A DNA stretch of 5,679 bases from Phyllobacteriaceae bacterium. GTDB lineage: Bacteria > Pseudomonadota > Alphaproteobacteria > Rhizobiales > Devosiaceae. The notes under the pieces were generated by a model. It was not told where the DNA came from. It ran no database searches and worked only from the letters and a program-made list of their open reading frames with translations. Shown one piece after another: positions 1 to 5,679 of the stretch (its first letter is position 1; every line of letters starts with the position of its first letter). A program made the translations under genes and the position numbers. The DNA is taken from assembly GCA_012799265.1 (NCBI GenBank), contig JAAZLP010000422.1, forward strand, positions 1 to 5,679, written 5' to 3'.

Positions 1-21
1 AAAAAAGTACCCCAGACCCCG

Positions 22-57
22 AAAACAACAAACCCCGCCAAAAATGACGGGGTTTGT
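22..57 (-). terminator. Probable intrinsic terminator of the minus-strand gene at 95-1885
   Basis: A 10-bp perfect stem pairs 28-37 (ACAAACCCCG) with 48-57 (CGGGGTTTGT) around a 10-nt loop. Read on the minus strand it is followed by TGTTTTC (27-21), a moderately T-rich tract. It lies about 40 nt past the stop codon of the minus-strand gene. Read on the plus strand no T-tract follows, so the orientation is minus. A further 6-bp outer pairing (CAGACC at 13-18 with GGTCTG at 62-67) encloses the hairpin. Confidence 0.6.
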
Positions 58-68
58 CAGTGGTCTGA

Positions 69-93
69 GGGCCACCTTACGGTGGCCCTTTTT
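69..93 (+). terminator. Intrinsic terminator for a plus-strand gene left of the window
   Basis: A perfect 8-bp GC-rich stem, GGGCCACC (69-76) and GGTGGCCC (81-88), closes a TTAC loop and is followed by TTTTT at 89-93: a textbook rho-independent terminator on the plus strand. The gene it serves lies outside the window. The T-tract ends one base before the stop codon (95-97 on the minus strand) of the converging gene. In that gene's transcript the same hairpin forms directly after the stop, so it may help to end both transcripts. Confidence 0.8.
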
Positions 94-94
94 G

Positions 95-1885
95 TCATTT
101 CGCCGTGGCGCTCACATTGAGCTTTGTCAGCAGGGACGCCGGATCGTCCTCTGCCGCCATGAAGTCGAGCAGGCCGATGCCGGCTTCATCCTTGGCCGTT
201 AGGCCAATCTGAAGCGTCTTGGCCTTGCCGGAGACAAAGGCATTGATGGCGTCGCCCAGCTTGGCGGCGTCCGCGGCCCCCGCCATCATGCCGATTACGG
301 TCCCCTGTGCGAGACCTGCAAAGACGGGACGAAGCGTTGCCGGATCCACGCCTTGTTCTGCTGCGGCCACCGAAAGCAGAATGTCGGACAGGCCCTCATC
401 CACGATTTCGAGATCAAGTGCGTTCACCGCCAGGTCCATGGCCGTTGCGAGCGCAGTGTCCAGATCCTCGCTGAAGAGGTCAATCGTCGCATTCGTGATC
501 AGGCCGGACAACGCAACAGAAGCGAGGTCTTCTCCGCTAAAGGAGACCTCCTCCACCGAAATGGCATTGTCCACCTCATCCCAAGCCAGGGCCAGGCGGA
601 AGCCGGCGTCAATGGCGGTAACGCCAAAGCTGCGCAGCATCTCAAAGCTCTCTTCACCCGTTCCCTCAGGGATTTCCGCCTGGATGTTTTCCGCCCAGAC
701 GTCGAGCAGGGAGGGGATGCCATTGATATAGCTGGCGAGGGTCAGGTCGAATTCGCCGATATCGGCCTGAATGCGGGCATCGCTATCGTCCGGATCAGGG
801 ATGTCCATGCTGAAACCGCTGAAGGAGAAGCCGCCAAAGGACGGGATCATTCCGCGAGCATTATCTTCAAACCACTTTTCGTCGATATCGTCAGGCGCCG
901 ACTGCAGCGTGGCAATGAGGGCGCTCAGGTCCGTTTCCTTGAGCAGCAGGTTATCGACGCTCATACGCCCGTCATCCTCGACGTCGATTTCCACGCCATC
1001 CACCGAGATTGCGGGATAGATGCCGGGCGACATGCCGCCCATGACCATATTGCCAATGGTGAAACGCATTGCGCGGTCGTCATCATCGACGCCGTTGCAC
1101 TCGATCCCGCCCATTGTGACCTCGGAGGTCTCGAAGGCGGTGAGCATGTCAGCATAGACGCGGACGAACTTTGCCAGCACAGCCGGGTCGAGTGTGTCCG
1201 GATCGTCCTCCATTTGCTCGGCGAGCGTTATGATCTCGGCCAGCGGCATGGAGAGGGGACGCGCCTTGAATTCAGCGCCGGCCACGGGTCCGATGGCACA
1301 GGTCACCTCATCGCTGACCATCTGGCCGCCCTCGGCCTGGAAGTCCGTGTATATGGTCGCCATTTCGGCAGGCGCACTGGCATCAACCAGACCATAGACG
1401 CCCAGAACGCCGGCTATATTGAACTTGGCGGCTGAGATGGCGCCAAACGAGAAGTTCACATCGTCTGCCGTCATTTCGGTTCCAGCAATGCTGATCGTCT
1501 CGGCGACGCCGTCGACCACGTTTGTCAGGACGAAATCATTGAGCACAAAGCTCAGGTCATCGACATCATCACCTTCTGCCGCAGTAATGGTGACATTGAT
1601 TTCCGGGACCGTGATGCTGGAGGCGTTGAGACCGGCAAGGTCATCGGCATTGTTCACCACGTCGCCGCTCAAAATCGCCTTGAGCGTTGCCTCGTCGAGG
1701 TTAGATCCGACCGCCTCGATTGTCGGGATGCTGACCGTGTGGGAGATCTCCAGCTGAGCTGGTTCGGCCGGCTTCTTGGTCTTCGTTTTTTGCGCCAGCG
1801 CCGGAACAGCAGGCAGGGCGACACTGAGCAGACAGGCCGCTGCCAGGGCACTGATCCGACGCGACGATTGAGAACTCAAGACCAT
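95..1885 (-). CDS. Acidic exported protein of unknown function with repeated beta-rich units
   Basis: A 596-aa protein that I cannot assign to a named family. Seen: an N-terminal signal peptide with a basic start (RR at 9-10), a hydrophobic stretch at about 12-31 and a likely cleavage site ALA|Q after residue 31. A short Lys/Pro-rich linker (KTKTKKPAEPA) follows. The mature protein is very acidic and appears made of beta-rich units with central Asp/Glu clusters near residues 91-143, 256-304, 353-405 and 420-472. The C-terminal third (about 475-596) is Ala/Leu-rich and probably helical. The mature part has only two cysteines, C196 and C263, which could form a disulfide if the protein is periplasmic. 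Start choice: the ATG at 1885 has GGGAG (1896-1892) 6 nt upstream, and an in-frame TAA lies between it and the next upstream ATG. Periplasmic or envelope location is inferred. No catalytic motif was recognised. It shares its direction with the exported repeat protein upstream. Confidence 0.85.
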   Translation of the reverse strand: MVLSSQSSRRISALAAACLLSVALPAVPALAQKTKTKKPAEPAQLEISHTVSIPTIEAVGSNLDEATLKAILSGDVVNNADDLAGLNASSITVPEINVTITAAEGDDVDDLSFVLNDFVLTNVVDGVAETISIAGTEMTADDVNFSFGAISAAKFNIAGVLGVYGLVDASAPAEMATIYTDFQAEGGQMVSDEVTCAIGPVAGAEFKARPLSMPLAEIITLAEQMEDDPDTLDPAVLAKFVRVYADMLTAFETSEVTMGGIECNGVDDDDRAMRFTIGNMVMGGMSPGIYPAISVDGVEIDVEDDGRMSVDNLLLKETDLSALIATLQSAPDDIDEKWFEDNARGMIPSFGGFSFSGFSMDIPDPDDSDARIQADIGEFDLTLASYINGIPSLLDVWAENIQAEIPEGTGEESFEMLRSFGVTAIDAGFRLALAWDEVDNAISVEEVSFSGEDLASVALSGLITNATIDLFSEDLDTALATAMDLAVNALDLEIVDEGLSDILLSVAAAEQGVDPATLRPVFAGLAQGTVIGMMAGAADAAKLGDAINAFVSGKAKTLQIGLTAKDEAGIGLLDFMAAEDDPASLLTKLNVSATAK

Positions 1886-1936
1886 GGTTTACTCCCGTTC
1901 CATGCGAAATCATCGTACTGAGACGAGCTCAATTCA

Positions 1937-1964
1937 ATAATCGTCATTGTGGCAGCTTTGGCAA
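1937..1964 (-). promoter_or_regulatory. Possible sigma-70-type promoter for the gene at 95-1885
   Basis: On the minus strand, TTGCCA (1964-1959, five of six matches to TTGACA) is separated by 16 nt from GATTAT (1942-1937, four of six matches to TATAAT). Transcription would start near 1930 and give a leader of about 45 nt before the ATG at 1885. This is a visual consensus match only. The alternative is read-through from the exported-protein gene upstream. Confidence 0.35.
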
Positions 1965-1995
1965 TGCTGCGGCACTTGGAGCAAAATTCTTTTGT

Positions 1996-2008
1996 GCCCT
2001 AGTAGGGC
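1996..2008 (-). other. Small hairpin directly after the stop codon of the gene at 2010-3011
   Basis: The palindrome GCCCTA-G-TAGGGC begins one base beyond the TGA stop (2012-2010). It is followed by a second small inverted repeat, CAAAA-TTC-TTTTG (1982-1994). There is no T-run immediately after the first stem, so it is a poor intrinsic terminator. It may weaken read-through or protect the 3' end of the mRNA. Confidence 0.3.
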
Positions 2009-2009
2009 G

Positions 2010-3011
2010 TCAATAGATCGTCGAGAGAACCTCGATCTCACGTGGGCCGCCAGGCTGCACCTGAATTTCGCGGTTGTAGACCTGCTCCCCGAGCTTGGCG
2101 AGCACGAGATATTCTCCTTCGGCCAGCACCGTAGAAGGAAAGGCCCCGCGGTCACTGAAAATGGTCGCCCCGTCTGAGGTTTTGACGGTCCATTCCACGT
2201 CGGCGATGGCTTCACCACCTTCTTCGGAGACCAGCTTGAACGAAATTTCGCTGGCGTGGTGATAGAGCGTGGCGTCGGTCAGTTGACCGGGCTCAACCTT
2301 GAGGTCCGCGCGCACGGTGGCATTGATCGAGCCGAAACGCGAAACGATGTGATAGACGCCGGCATTAAGCGTCACGATCTCATTGGGGGCGAGATCAGCG
2401 ACGACCATGACGCGGCTGGCCTCCGAGCCTGATGTCAGGATGTCGAACTTGAGCTGCGTAGGCGAAATCGGAATATCGCCGGTCACTGCCGAGTTGAGCC
2501 GCAGGGCACCAGCTTCGAGCACCATGTCCATCTGGTTCTGGCCTGGCACGACGGACAGCGTTTCGCTTGCCTGAGCCTGACCGTAGGCCACATGCACCAC
2601 ATATTCCCCAGGCGGCAGTTCGACATTGGCGGTGCCTGTCTCGGCCTTGGCGACCAGCGCCATCTCGCCATTGGAATCCGGCATGCTGTCGAAGACGCGC
2701 CAGATCAGCCCCTCGGGGATCGGCGTGCCACCTTCGGTGATGCGGGCGTTGAGCGTCACGGGCTGGGGAACATTCGCCGCGGCAGAAATGGCTTCCGTCG
2801 CTTCGGTGGTCGCCGGAACAGCCGCCGGTTCGGATACAGCGGGTGCGGCGTCGCGATCCGGACGCGGTCGGGGCAGGGGCGGGATTTCCGCCTCTTCCTG
2901 AGCCACTACCTCTACTGGAGCCAGCATTACAGGCGCCATGCCTGTGGCCATAAGGCCAAACAGCACCGCCAATAGTCGTGCAAAGCGCATTGTATCTCTC
3001 GGTCGCCGCAT
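2010..3011 (-). CDS. Exported protein with three tandem ~82-residue beta-sandwich-like repeats
   Basis: A 333-aa protein of unrecognised function. Seen: a signal peptide (basic MRRPRDTMRFAR, hydrophobic residues 12-36, likely cleavage around VVA|Q at 37-38). A Pro/Ala/Thr-rich linker at about 40-85 includes PPLPRPRPDRD. Three repeats follow, each ending in the pattern L-x-x-G-x-Y ... V-x-P-G: L132-G157, L215-G242 and L296-G321. Each also has an earlier G-G/D-x-x-I segment (near 94, 178 and 265) before an aromatic or hydrophobic strand. The pattern resembles small Ig-like or carboxypeptidase-regulatory-like folds that present binding surfaces; this assignment is inferred. Start choice: the ATG at 3011 has AGGA (3021-3018) 6 nt upstream and an in-frame TGA just before it. 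Met8 (ATG at 2990) has GAGAG 5 nt upstream and also keeps the signal peptide, so it is a real alternative. There are no cysteines and no catalytic motif. It probably acts in the periplasm or envelope. Confidence 0.82.
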   Translation of the reverse strand: MRRPRDTMRFARLLAVLFGLMATGMAPVMLAPVEVVAQEEAEIPPLPRPRPDRDAAPAVSEPAAVPATTEATEAISAAANVPQPVTLNARITEGGTPIPEGLIWRVFDSMPDSNGEMALVAKAETGTANVELPPGEYVVHVAYGQAQASETLSVVPGQNQMDMVLEAGALRLNSAVTGDIPISPTQLKFDILTSGSEASRVMVVADLAPNEIVTLNAGVYHIVSRFGSINATVRADLKVEPGQLTDATLYHHASEISFKLVSEEGGEAIADVEWTVKTSDGATIFSDRGAFPSTVLAEGEYLVLAKLGEQVYNREIQVQPGGPREIEVLSTIY

Positions 3012-3059
3012 TTCTCATCCTGTCGTCTCGCCGAGCGATAGGGCAGGATTGGGTAAAAG

Positions 3060-3070
3060 CTGTGTCACAG
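3060..3070. promoter_or_regulatory. Perfect odd palindrome in the divergent promoter region, possible operator
   Basis: CTGTG-T-CACAG is an 11-bp perfect palindrome about 50 bp upstream of the minus-strand exported-protein gene and about 107 bp upstream of the nitroreductase start. On the plus strand it lies about 12 bp before a TTTAAA (3082-3087) that could serve as a -10 element, placing the palindrome over the -35 region. The half-sites recall TGTG/CACA half-sites of CRP/FNR-type regulators, but the spacer (1 nt) does not fit that family. No regulator is identified. Confidence 0.25.
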
Positions 3071-3165
3071 TCGCCGCTGTTTTTAAACCGCACAAGTGTT
3101 GGAGGTCGATGTTTTCGACACCGGGCTTCGGTCAGGGCGCCTCATGGGCTATTTCTTCTCCGATC

Positions 3166-3170
3166 AGGAG
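3166..3170 (+). promoter_or_regulatory. Ribosome binding site that fixes the nitroreductase start
   Basis: AGGAG lies 6 nt before the ATG at 3177. Two further in-frame starts lie upstream: GTG at 3096, with no good Shine-Dalgarno sequence seen, and ATG at 3144, with a weaker AGGG at 3134-3137. The AGGAG is the strongest site, and the start it selects puts the conserved RRS segment at the usual distance from the N-terminus of the family. Confidence 0.7.
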
Positions 3171-3176
3171 ATTCTC

Positions 3177-3764
3177 ATGCCATCCAATCTCGCGCTTCGC
3201 GATCATTTGCTGTCCCGCCGGTCCGTCGGCATCGCCTTTTTGCGCGAGCCGGGGCCGTCTGAAGACGAGCTGAACACACTGCTGACCATCGCCACCCGCG
3301 TGCCCGATCACGGCAAGATGACGCCCTGGCGGCTGGTGATCATTTCCGGCGATGCGCGTCGGGAAGCTGGTGAGAAGCTGGCCGAAATCGCCGCGCGGAA
3401 AAATCCGGCGATGGACGAGGCGAGCCTTGAGGCCGAGCGCAACCGTTTCCTGCCTGCACCGCTGACGATTGGTGTCATCTCCGCCCCGCGTGAAAATCCC
3501 AAGGCGCCGGAGATCGAGCAGGTTCTTTCCGCCGGCAATGTCGCCTTCAATCTGCTCCACGGTGCCCACGCGCTTGGTTATGGCGCCAGCTGGGTGACCC
3601 GCTGGTTTGCCTTCGACGATGAGGCAGCATCCATGCTCGGCGCCCGAGAGGGTGAGCGATTCGTCGCTTTCGTCCACATCGGCACACCGAGCGCCGCGAT
3701 CGAAGACCGACCCCGCCCGGCACTGGAGGATGTCGTCTCCTATTGGAAAGCCCCGACCGCCTGA
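3177..3764 (+). CDS. NAD(P)H-dependent FMN nitroreductase, YdjA-like
   Basis: A 195-aa nitroreductase-family protein, predicted to bind FMN as a homodimer and to reduce nitro compounds, quinones or similar acceptors with NAD(P)H in the cytoplasm. The physiological substrate is not evident. Seen: LLSRRSV at residues 11-17 (the N-terminal Arg-Arg-Ser that contacts the FMN phosphate in this family), PDHGKMTPW at 43-51 (compare the PDH-x-x-x-x-PW segment of E. coli YdjA), and EQVLSAGNVAFNLLHGAHALGYGASW at 114-139 by position, the dimer-interface helix and the Gly-rich turn. Near the C-terminus is HIGTP at 167-171. The length is typical of the short YdjA group (about 180-190 aa). The start at 3177 was chosen for its AGGAG; an extended form from 3096 or 3144 would add 27 or 11 residues not expected for the family. 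No terminator is seen after the stop. The next gene's putative regulatory box begins 7 bp after it. Confidence 0.93.
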   Translation: MPSNLALRDHLLSRRSVGIAFLREPGPSEDELNTLLTIATRVPDHGKMTPWRLVIISGDARREAGEKLAEIAARKNPAMDEASLEAERNRFLPAPLTIGVISAPRENPKAPEIEQVLSAGNVAFNLLHGAHALGYGASWVTRWFAFDDEAASMLGAREGERFVAFVHIGTPSAAIEDRPRPALEDVVSYWKAPTA

Positions 3765-3770
3765 TCGTGG

Positions 3771-3804
3771 TTAACAGGGTGTTAACATGCGGTGGTGCTA
3801 GACT
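3771..3804 (+). promoter_or_regulatory. Putative CtrA-type box and promoter of the SLT-domain gene
   Basis: TTAACAGGGTGTTAAC (3771-3786) matches exactly the TTAA-N7-TTAAC consensus known for CtrA binding in Alphaproteobacteria. With the preceding G it forms two GTTAAC palindromes 11 bp apart, one helical turn. A possible -10, TAGACT (3799-3804, four of six matches), follows. Transcription would then start near 3811, putting the box centre at about -33, where CtrA-activated promoters commonly have it. The leader would be about 26 nt and include AGGTGAG. The match is seen; CtrA control is inferred. Confidence 0.5.
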
Positions 3805-3836
3805 GGATCGTCTGATTCTGAGGTGAGTGCACACGC

Positions 3837-4652
3837 ATGGGCGTGCAGCCGATCTCCATACCGCAAACCCTTGCGAACGCGCTGACCGCAGCGGGCGAGC
3901 GCAGCGGCGTGGATTTCGGCTATCTGCTGCAGACCGCCATTCGCGAAAGCAGTCTCAATCCTGCAGCGCGCGCGAGCACATCCTCGGCCGTCGGCCTCTT
4001 CCAGTTCCTCGAAGGCACCTGGCTCCAGGTGATGAAACAGGATGGTCCGCGCCTTGGCTACCAGGCCTATGCTGACCAAATTTCGGTGAATTCAAACGGC
4101 GACTATGTCGTGCGCGATCCTGCCAAGAAGGCGCAGATATTGGCACTGCGCGAAAACCCGCAGATCGCCTCTGATCTGGCTGCGGCCTTCACGCGCTCCA
4201 ATGGCGAATATCTGCGCAATGCTTTCGGACGCATGCCGAGTGCCGGCGAGCTCTACATTGCCCATTTCCTCGGCGCCCAGGGCGCGGAGAAGATGTTCAA
4301 GGCCGGCCTGCAAAATCCAGATCAGGTCGCGGTCAATCTCTTCCCCCGGCAGGCGCAGGCCAATAAGTCGATCTTCTACGATCAGTCCGGCAATGCCCGC
4401 ACCATAAGGCAGGTCTATCAGGTGCTTGTCGCCAAGCATCAGGGCACCAATGCCAATTTTTCGGTGCAGCAGATGGCGGGGCAGGGTGCCAGCGCACCAC
4501 AGCGCGAAGCCGAGCCGCCGCTGCCCTCGCGATTCTCGACCGAGAACATGTCCTTTACCGGCCTTTTCCGCACCGAGCCTGAAGCAATGCCAGCGTCCGA
4601 GGCCGAGTTCGCGCCGGATGCGGCCTTCTTTACCCAGCTCTACAGCCAATAG
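3837..4652 (+). CDS. Lytic-transglycosylase-like SLT-domain protein without a signal peptide
   Basis: A 271-aa protein with an SLT (lysozyme-like) domain over roughly residues 10-150. Such enzymes cleave the MurNAc-GlcNAc bond of peptidoglycan. Seen: AIRESSLNP at 34-42 with the presumed catalytic Glu37, GLFQF at 53-57 (equivalent to the GLMQ motif), and ELYIAHFLGAQGA at 138-150, the substrate-cleft segment of this subgroup. The C-terminal part (about 205-271) is Gln/Ala/Pro-rich, with no recognised domain. Oddly, there is no signal peptide or membrane segment. An in-frame TGA at 3819-3821 rules out a longer N-terminus, so the absence is genuine. The start at 3837 is served by AGGTGAG (3821-3827), 9 nt upstream. 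The protein may leave the cell by a non-Sec route, such as flagellar or another specialised export, or act only after lysis. It is preceded by a CtrA-like box and followed after 87 bp by a DUF2336 gene. Enzymatic activity is inferred from the motifs. Confidence 0.88.
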   Translation: MGVQPISIPQTLANALTAAGERSGVDFGYLLQTAIRESSLNPAARASTSSAVGLFQFLEGTWLQVMKQDGPRLGYQAYADQISVNSNGDYVVRDPAKKAQILALRENPQIASDLAAAFTRSNGEYLRNAFGRMPSAGELYIAHFLGAQGAEKMFKAGLQNPDQVAVNLFPRQAQANKSIFYDQSGNARTIRQVYQVLVAKHQGTNANFSVQQMAGQGASAPQREAEPPLPSRFSTENMSFTGLFRTEPEAMPASEAEFAPDAAFFTQLYSQ

Positions 4653-4681
4653 TCTGGTTAGCAGAGCGGTAATATTTATGG

Positions 4682-4712
4682 TGAACCGTTCCTTAAACTC
4701 TCTCCGTTAAAC
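4682..4712 (+). promoter_or_regulatory. Degenerate CtrA-like sites upstream of the DUF2336 gene
   Basis: TGAA-CCGTTCC-TTAAAC (4682-4698) matches TTAA-N7-TTAA with one mismatch. Another TTAAAC follows at 4707-4712, making a direct repeat with the TTAAAC at 4693. The sites fill most of the 87-bp gap between the SLT gene and the DUF2336 start. No clear -10 element is seen. No terminator hairpin was found in the gap, so read-through from the SLT gene is also possible. Confidence 0.35.
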
Positions 4713-4739
4713 GTCAATCGGCGTAAGCGGAGTTGAGTA

Positions 4740-5679
4740 ATGATCGGGTACCAGGCCTTTGCTGACATGACGCAGTCCAGCGACAGCAATGAGCGCGGCC
4801 ACGCAGCTCATCTGGCGGCGCTTGCCTATCTCGACCATCGTGGTCCGGCCGATGAACATGCGGCGCTCTATGCAGCGTTGATCAGTTTTTTGGATGATCC
4901 CTCGGTCAAGGTGCGCGCTGCGCTCGCCTATGGCCTCCTCCATTCCAGCGAAGCGCCCCGTCCCATCATTCTGTCGCTGCTACGGGACAGCCCGATCATT
5001 TCCCGCGCGGTCCTTCAATATTCGCCCGTCCTTGTCGATGCCGATCTGGCGCCCATCGTGGCGCGCGGCGACCTCGCCATGTTGATGGCCATTGCCCAGC
5101 GCGCCAGGATCAGTCCTCGAATTGGCGCCGCGCTGCTGGCCCGTTGCGACCACGCCACCAAGCTCGGCCTCCTTCGTCGCGACGATATCGCCTTCGCCGC
5201 CGAGGTGCTTGAAGCCCTGGCAACCGCAGACGGGCATGACGCCCCCATTCGCGGCGCCCTCCTTGCTCGCAAAGACCTTCCGGCGACGGCGCGCATGCTG
5301 CTGGTGCAGCGGGTCACGGAAAGCCTGCGTGAATGCCGTTTGGTCAAAGGCTCGCTCGCCAGTGACCGACTGACCCGCGTTCTGCGCGATGGCACCGACA
5401 CCGCCATTTCCGCCATTGGTGAAAAATCGGCGACCGATCCCGACTTTGTCGGCAAGCTCGTTGGCTCCGATCAGATCAATACGCGCCTCTTGCTCCACGC
5501 CGTGGTCACCGGCCACGTCATGTTCTTCTCGGTCTGCTTGGCGGCGCTGGCCGATGTGCCGCGCGAAAAGGTTTTCACGCTTCTCGAAAACGGCAGCCGC
5601 TCGGCTCTCAATGCGCTCTTCCAGCGCTGTGGCCTGGATACGGGTATCGCCAGCATTCTCACACAGATCGTGCTTCATG
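4740..5679 (+). CDS. DUF2336 domain protein with HEAT-like helices, 3' end outside the window
   Basis: An open frame of 313 codons that continues past the right edge. The translation resembles DUF2336 proteins, a mainly alphaproteobacterial family of unknown function. Seen: an all-helical composition with HEAT-like units, beginning with LDDPSVKVRAALAYGLL (51-67), then repeated Leu/Ala-rich helix pairs through about residue 195. A second helical part from about 240 includes LLENGSRSALNALFQRCGL (281-299), typical of the family's C-terminal region. No signal peptide or membrane segment is seen, so it is probably cytoplasmic and may act as a protein-binding scaffold. Start choice: ATG at 4740 with GGAG (4729-4732) 7 nt upstream. 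An in-frame TGA at 4734-4736 excludes any earlier start. Family members are usually somewhat longer, so perhaps 40-70 residues are missing; this is an estimate from memory of the family. Its position after a CtrA-like box and an SLT-domain gene hints at a cell-cycle or envelope role, which is inference only. Confidence 0.82.
   Translation, partial: MIGYQAFADMTQSSDSNERGHAAHLAALAYLDHRGPADEHAALYAALISFLDDPSVKVRAALAYGLLHSSEAPRPIILSLLRDSPIISRAVLQYSPVLVDADLAPIVARGDLAMLMAIAQRARISPRIGAALLARCDHATKLGLLRRDDIAFAAEVLEALATADGHDAPIRGALLARKDLPATARMLLVQRVTESLRECRLVKGSLASDRLTRVLRDGTDTAISAIGEKSATDPDFVGKLVGSDQINTRLLLHAVVTGHVMFFSVCLAALADVPREKVFTLLENGSRSALNALFQRCGLDTGIASILTQIVLH

Noticed and set aside
353..1435. 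A 360-codon plus-strand open frame opposite the 596-aa exported-protein gene
   Set aside because: Its translation is rich in His, Arg and Cys without domain-like patterning. The opposite frame has a clear signal peptide, a ribosome binding site and coherent protein composition, so this is a shadow frame of GC-rich coding DNA.
1826..1885. A twin-arginine (Tat) export signal in the 596-aa protein (SRRIS near residues 8-12)
   Set aside because: Only the RR pair and the preceding Ser fit. The following residues lack the usual Phe-Leu-Lys pattern, so an ordinary Sec signal peptide is more likely.
1949..1975. An imperfect hairpin (GTG-GCAGC with GCTGC-GG-CAC) as a terminator between the two minus-strand genes
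   Set aside because: It has a two-base bulge and no T-tract after it on the minus strand. It also overlaps the possible promoter of the next gene.
2395..3093. A 232-codon minus-strand frame overlapping the start of the three-repeat exported protein
   Set aside because: It is in another frame of the same strand, is rich in Arg, Gly and Cys, and has no signal peptide or domain, whereas the 333-aa frame has both a signal peptide and repeats.
3096..3176. An N-terminal extension of the nitroreductase from GTG 3096 or ATG 3144
   Set aside because: The strongest ribosome binding site (AGGAG, 6-nt spacing) belongs to ATG 3177. The extra residues have no counterpart expected in YdjA-type enzymes.
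4980..5678. A 232-codon minus-strand open frame in the DUF2336 region
   Set aside because: It lies wholly antisense to a better-supported frame with a Shine-Dalgarno sequence and HEAT-like helices. Its translation shows no recognisable motif.

Overview
The window looks like chromosomal DNA of an alphaproteobacterium, most likely of the order Hyphomicrobiales (Devosia-like or rhizobial relatives). This rests on the GC-rich codon use, the presence of a DUF2336 protein (a mainly alphaproteobacterial family), and a TTAA-N7-TTAA box of the type bound by the alphaproteobacterial cell-cycle regulator CtrA. It is an inference from the sequence; genus was not determined. No mobile element, tRNA, rRNA or CRISPR array was seen.

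Layout. Positions 1-93 hold two adjacent hairpins, one a terminator for a plus-strand gene lying left of the window and the other for the minus-strand gene at 95-1885. Two minus-strand genes follow: a 596-aa acidic exported protein of unknown function (95-1885) and, upstream of it in the same direction, a 333-aa exported protein built from three beta-rich repeats of about 82 residues (2010-3011). A divergent intergenic region (3012-3176) carries a perfect odd palindrome. On the plus strand come a YdjA-type nitroreductase (3177-3764), a transglycosylase-like SLT-domain protein with no signal peptide (3837-4652), and a HEAT-like DUF2336 protein that runs off the right edge (4740-5679).

How the genes relate. 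The two minus-strand genes both encode envelope or periplasmic proteins and may share transcription, but the 124-bp gap contains a possible separate promoter. The nitroreductase looks like a stand-alone flavin enzyme. The SLT and DUF2336 genes are the most interesting pair: each is preceded by a CtrA-like box (exact for the first, degenerate for the second). Co-regulation with cell-cycle, motility or pole functions is therefore a testable hypothesis. I see no clear sign of a wholly new system; the SLT/DUF2336 pair and the two repeat-built exported proteins are the best leads.
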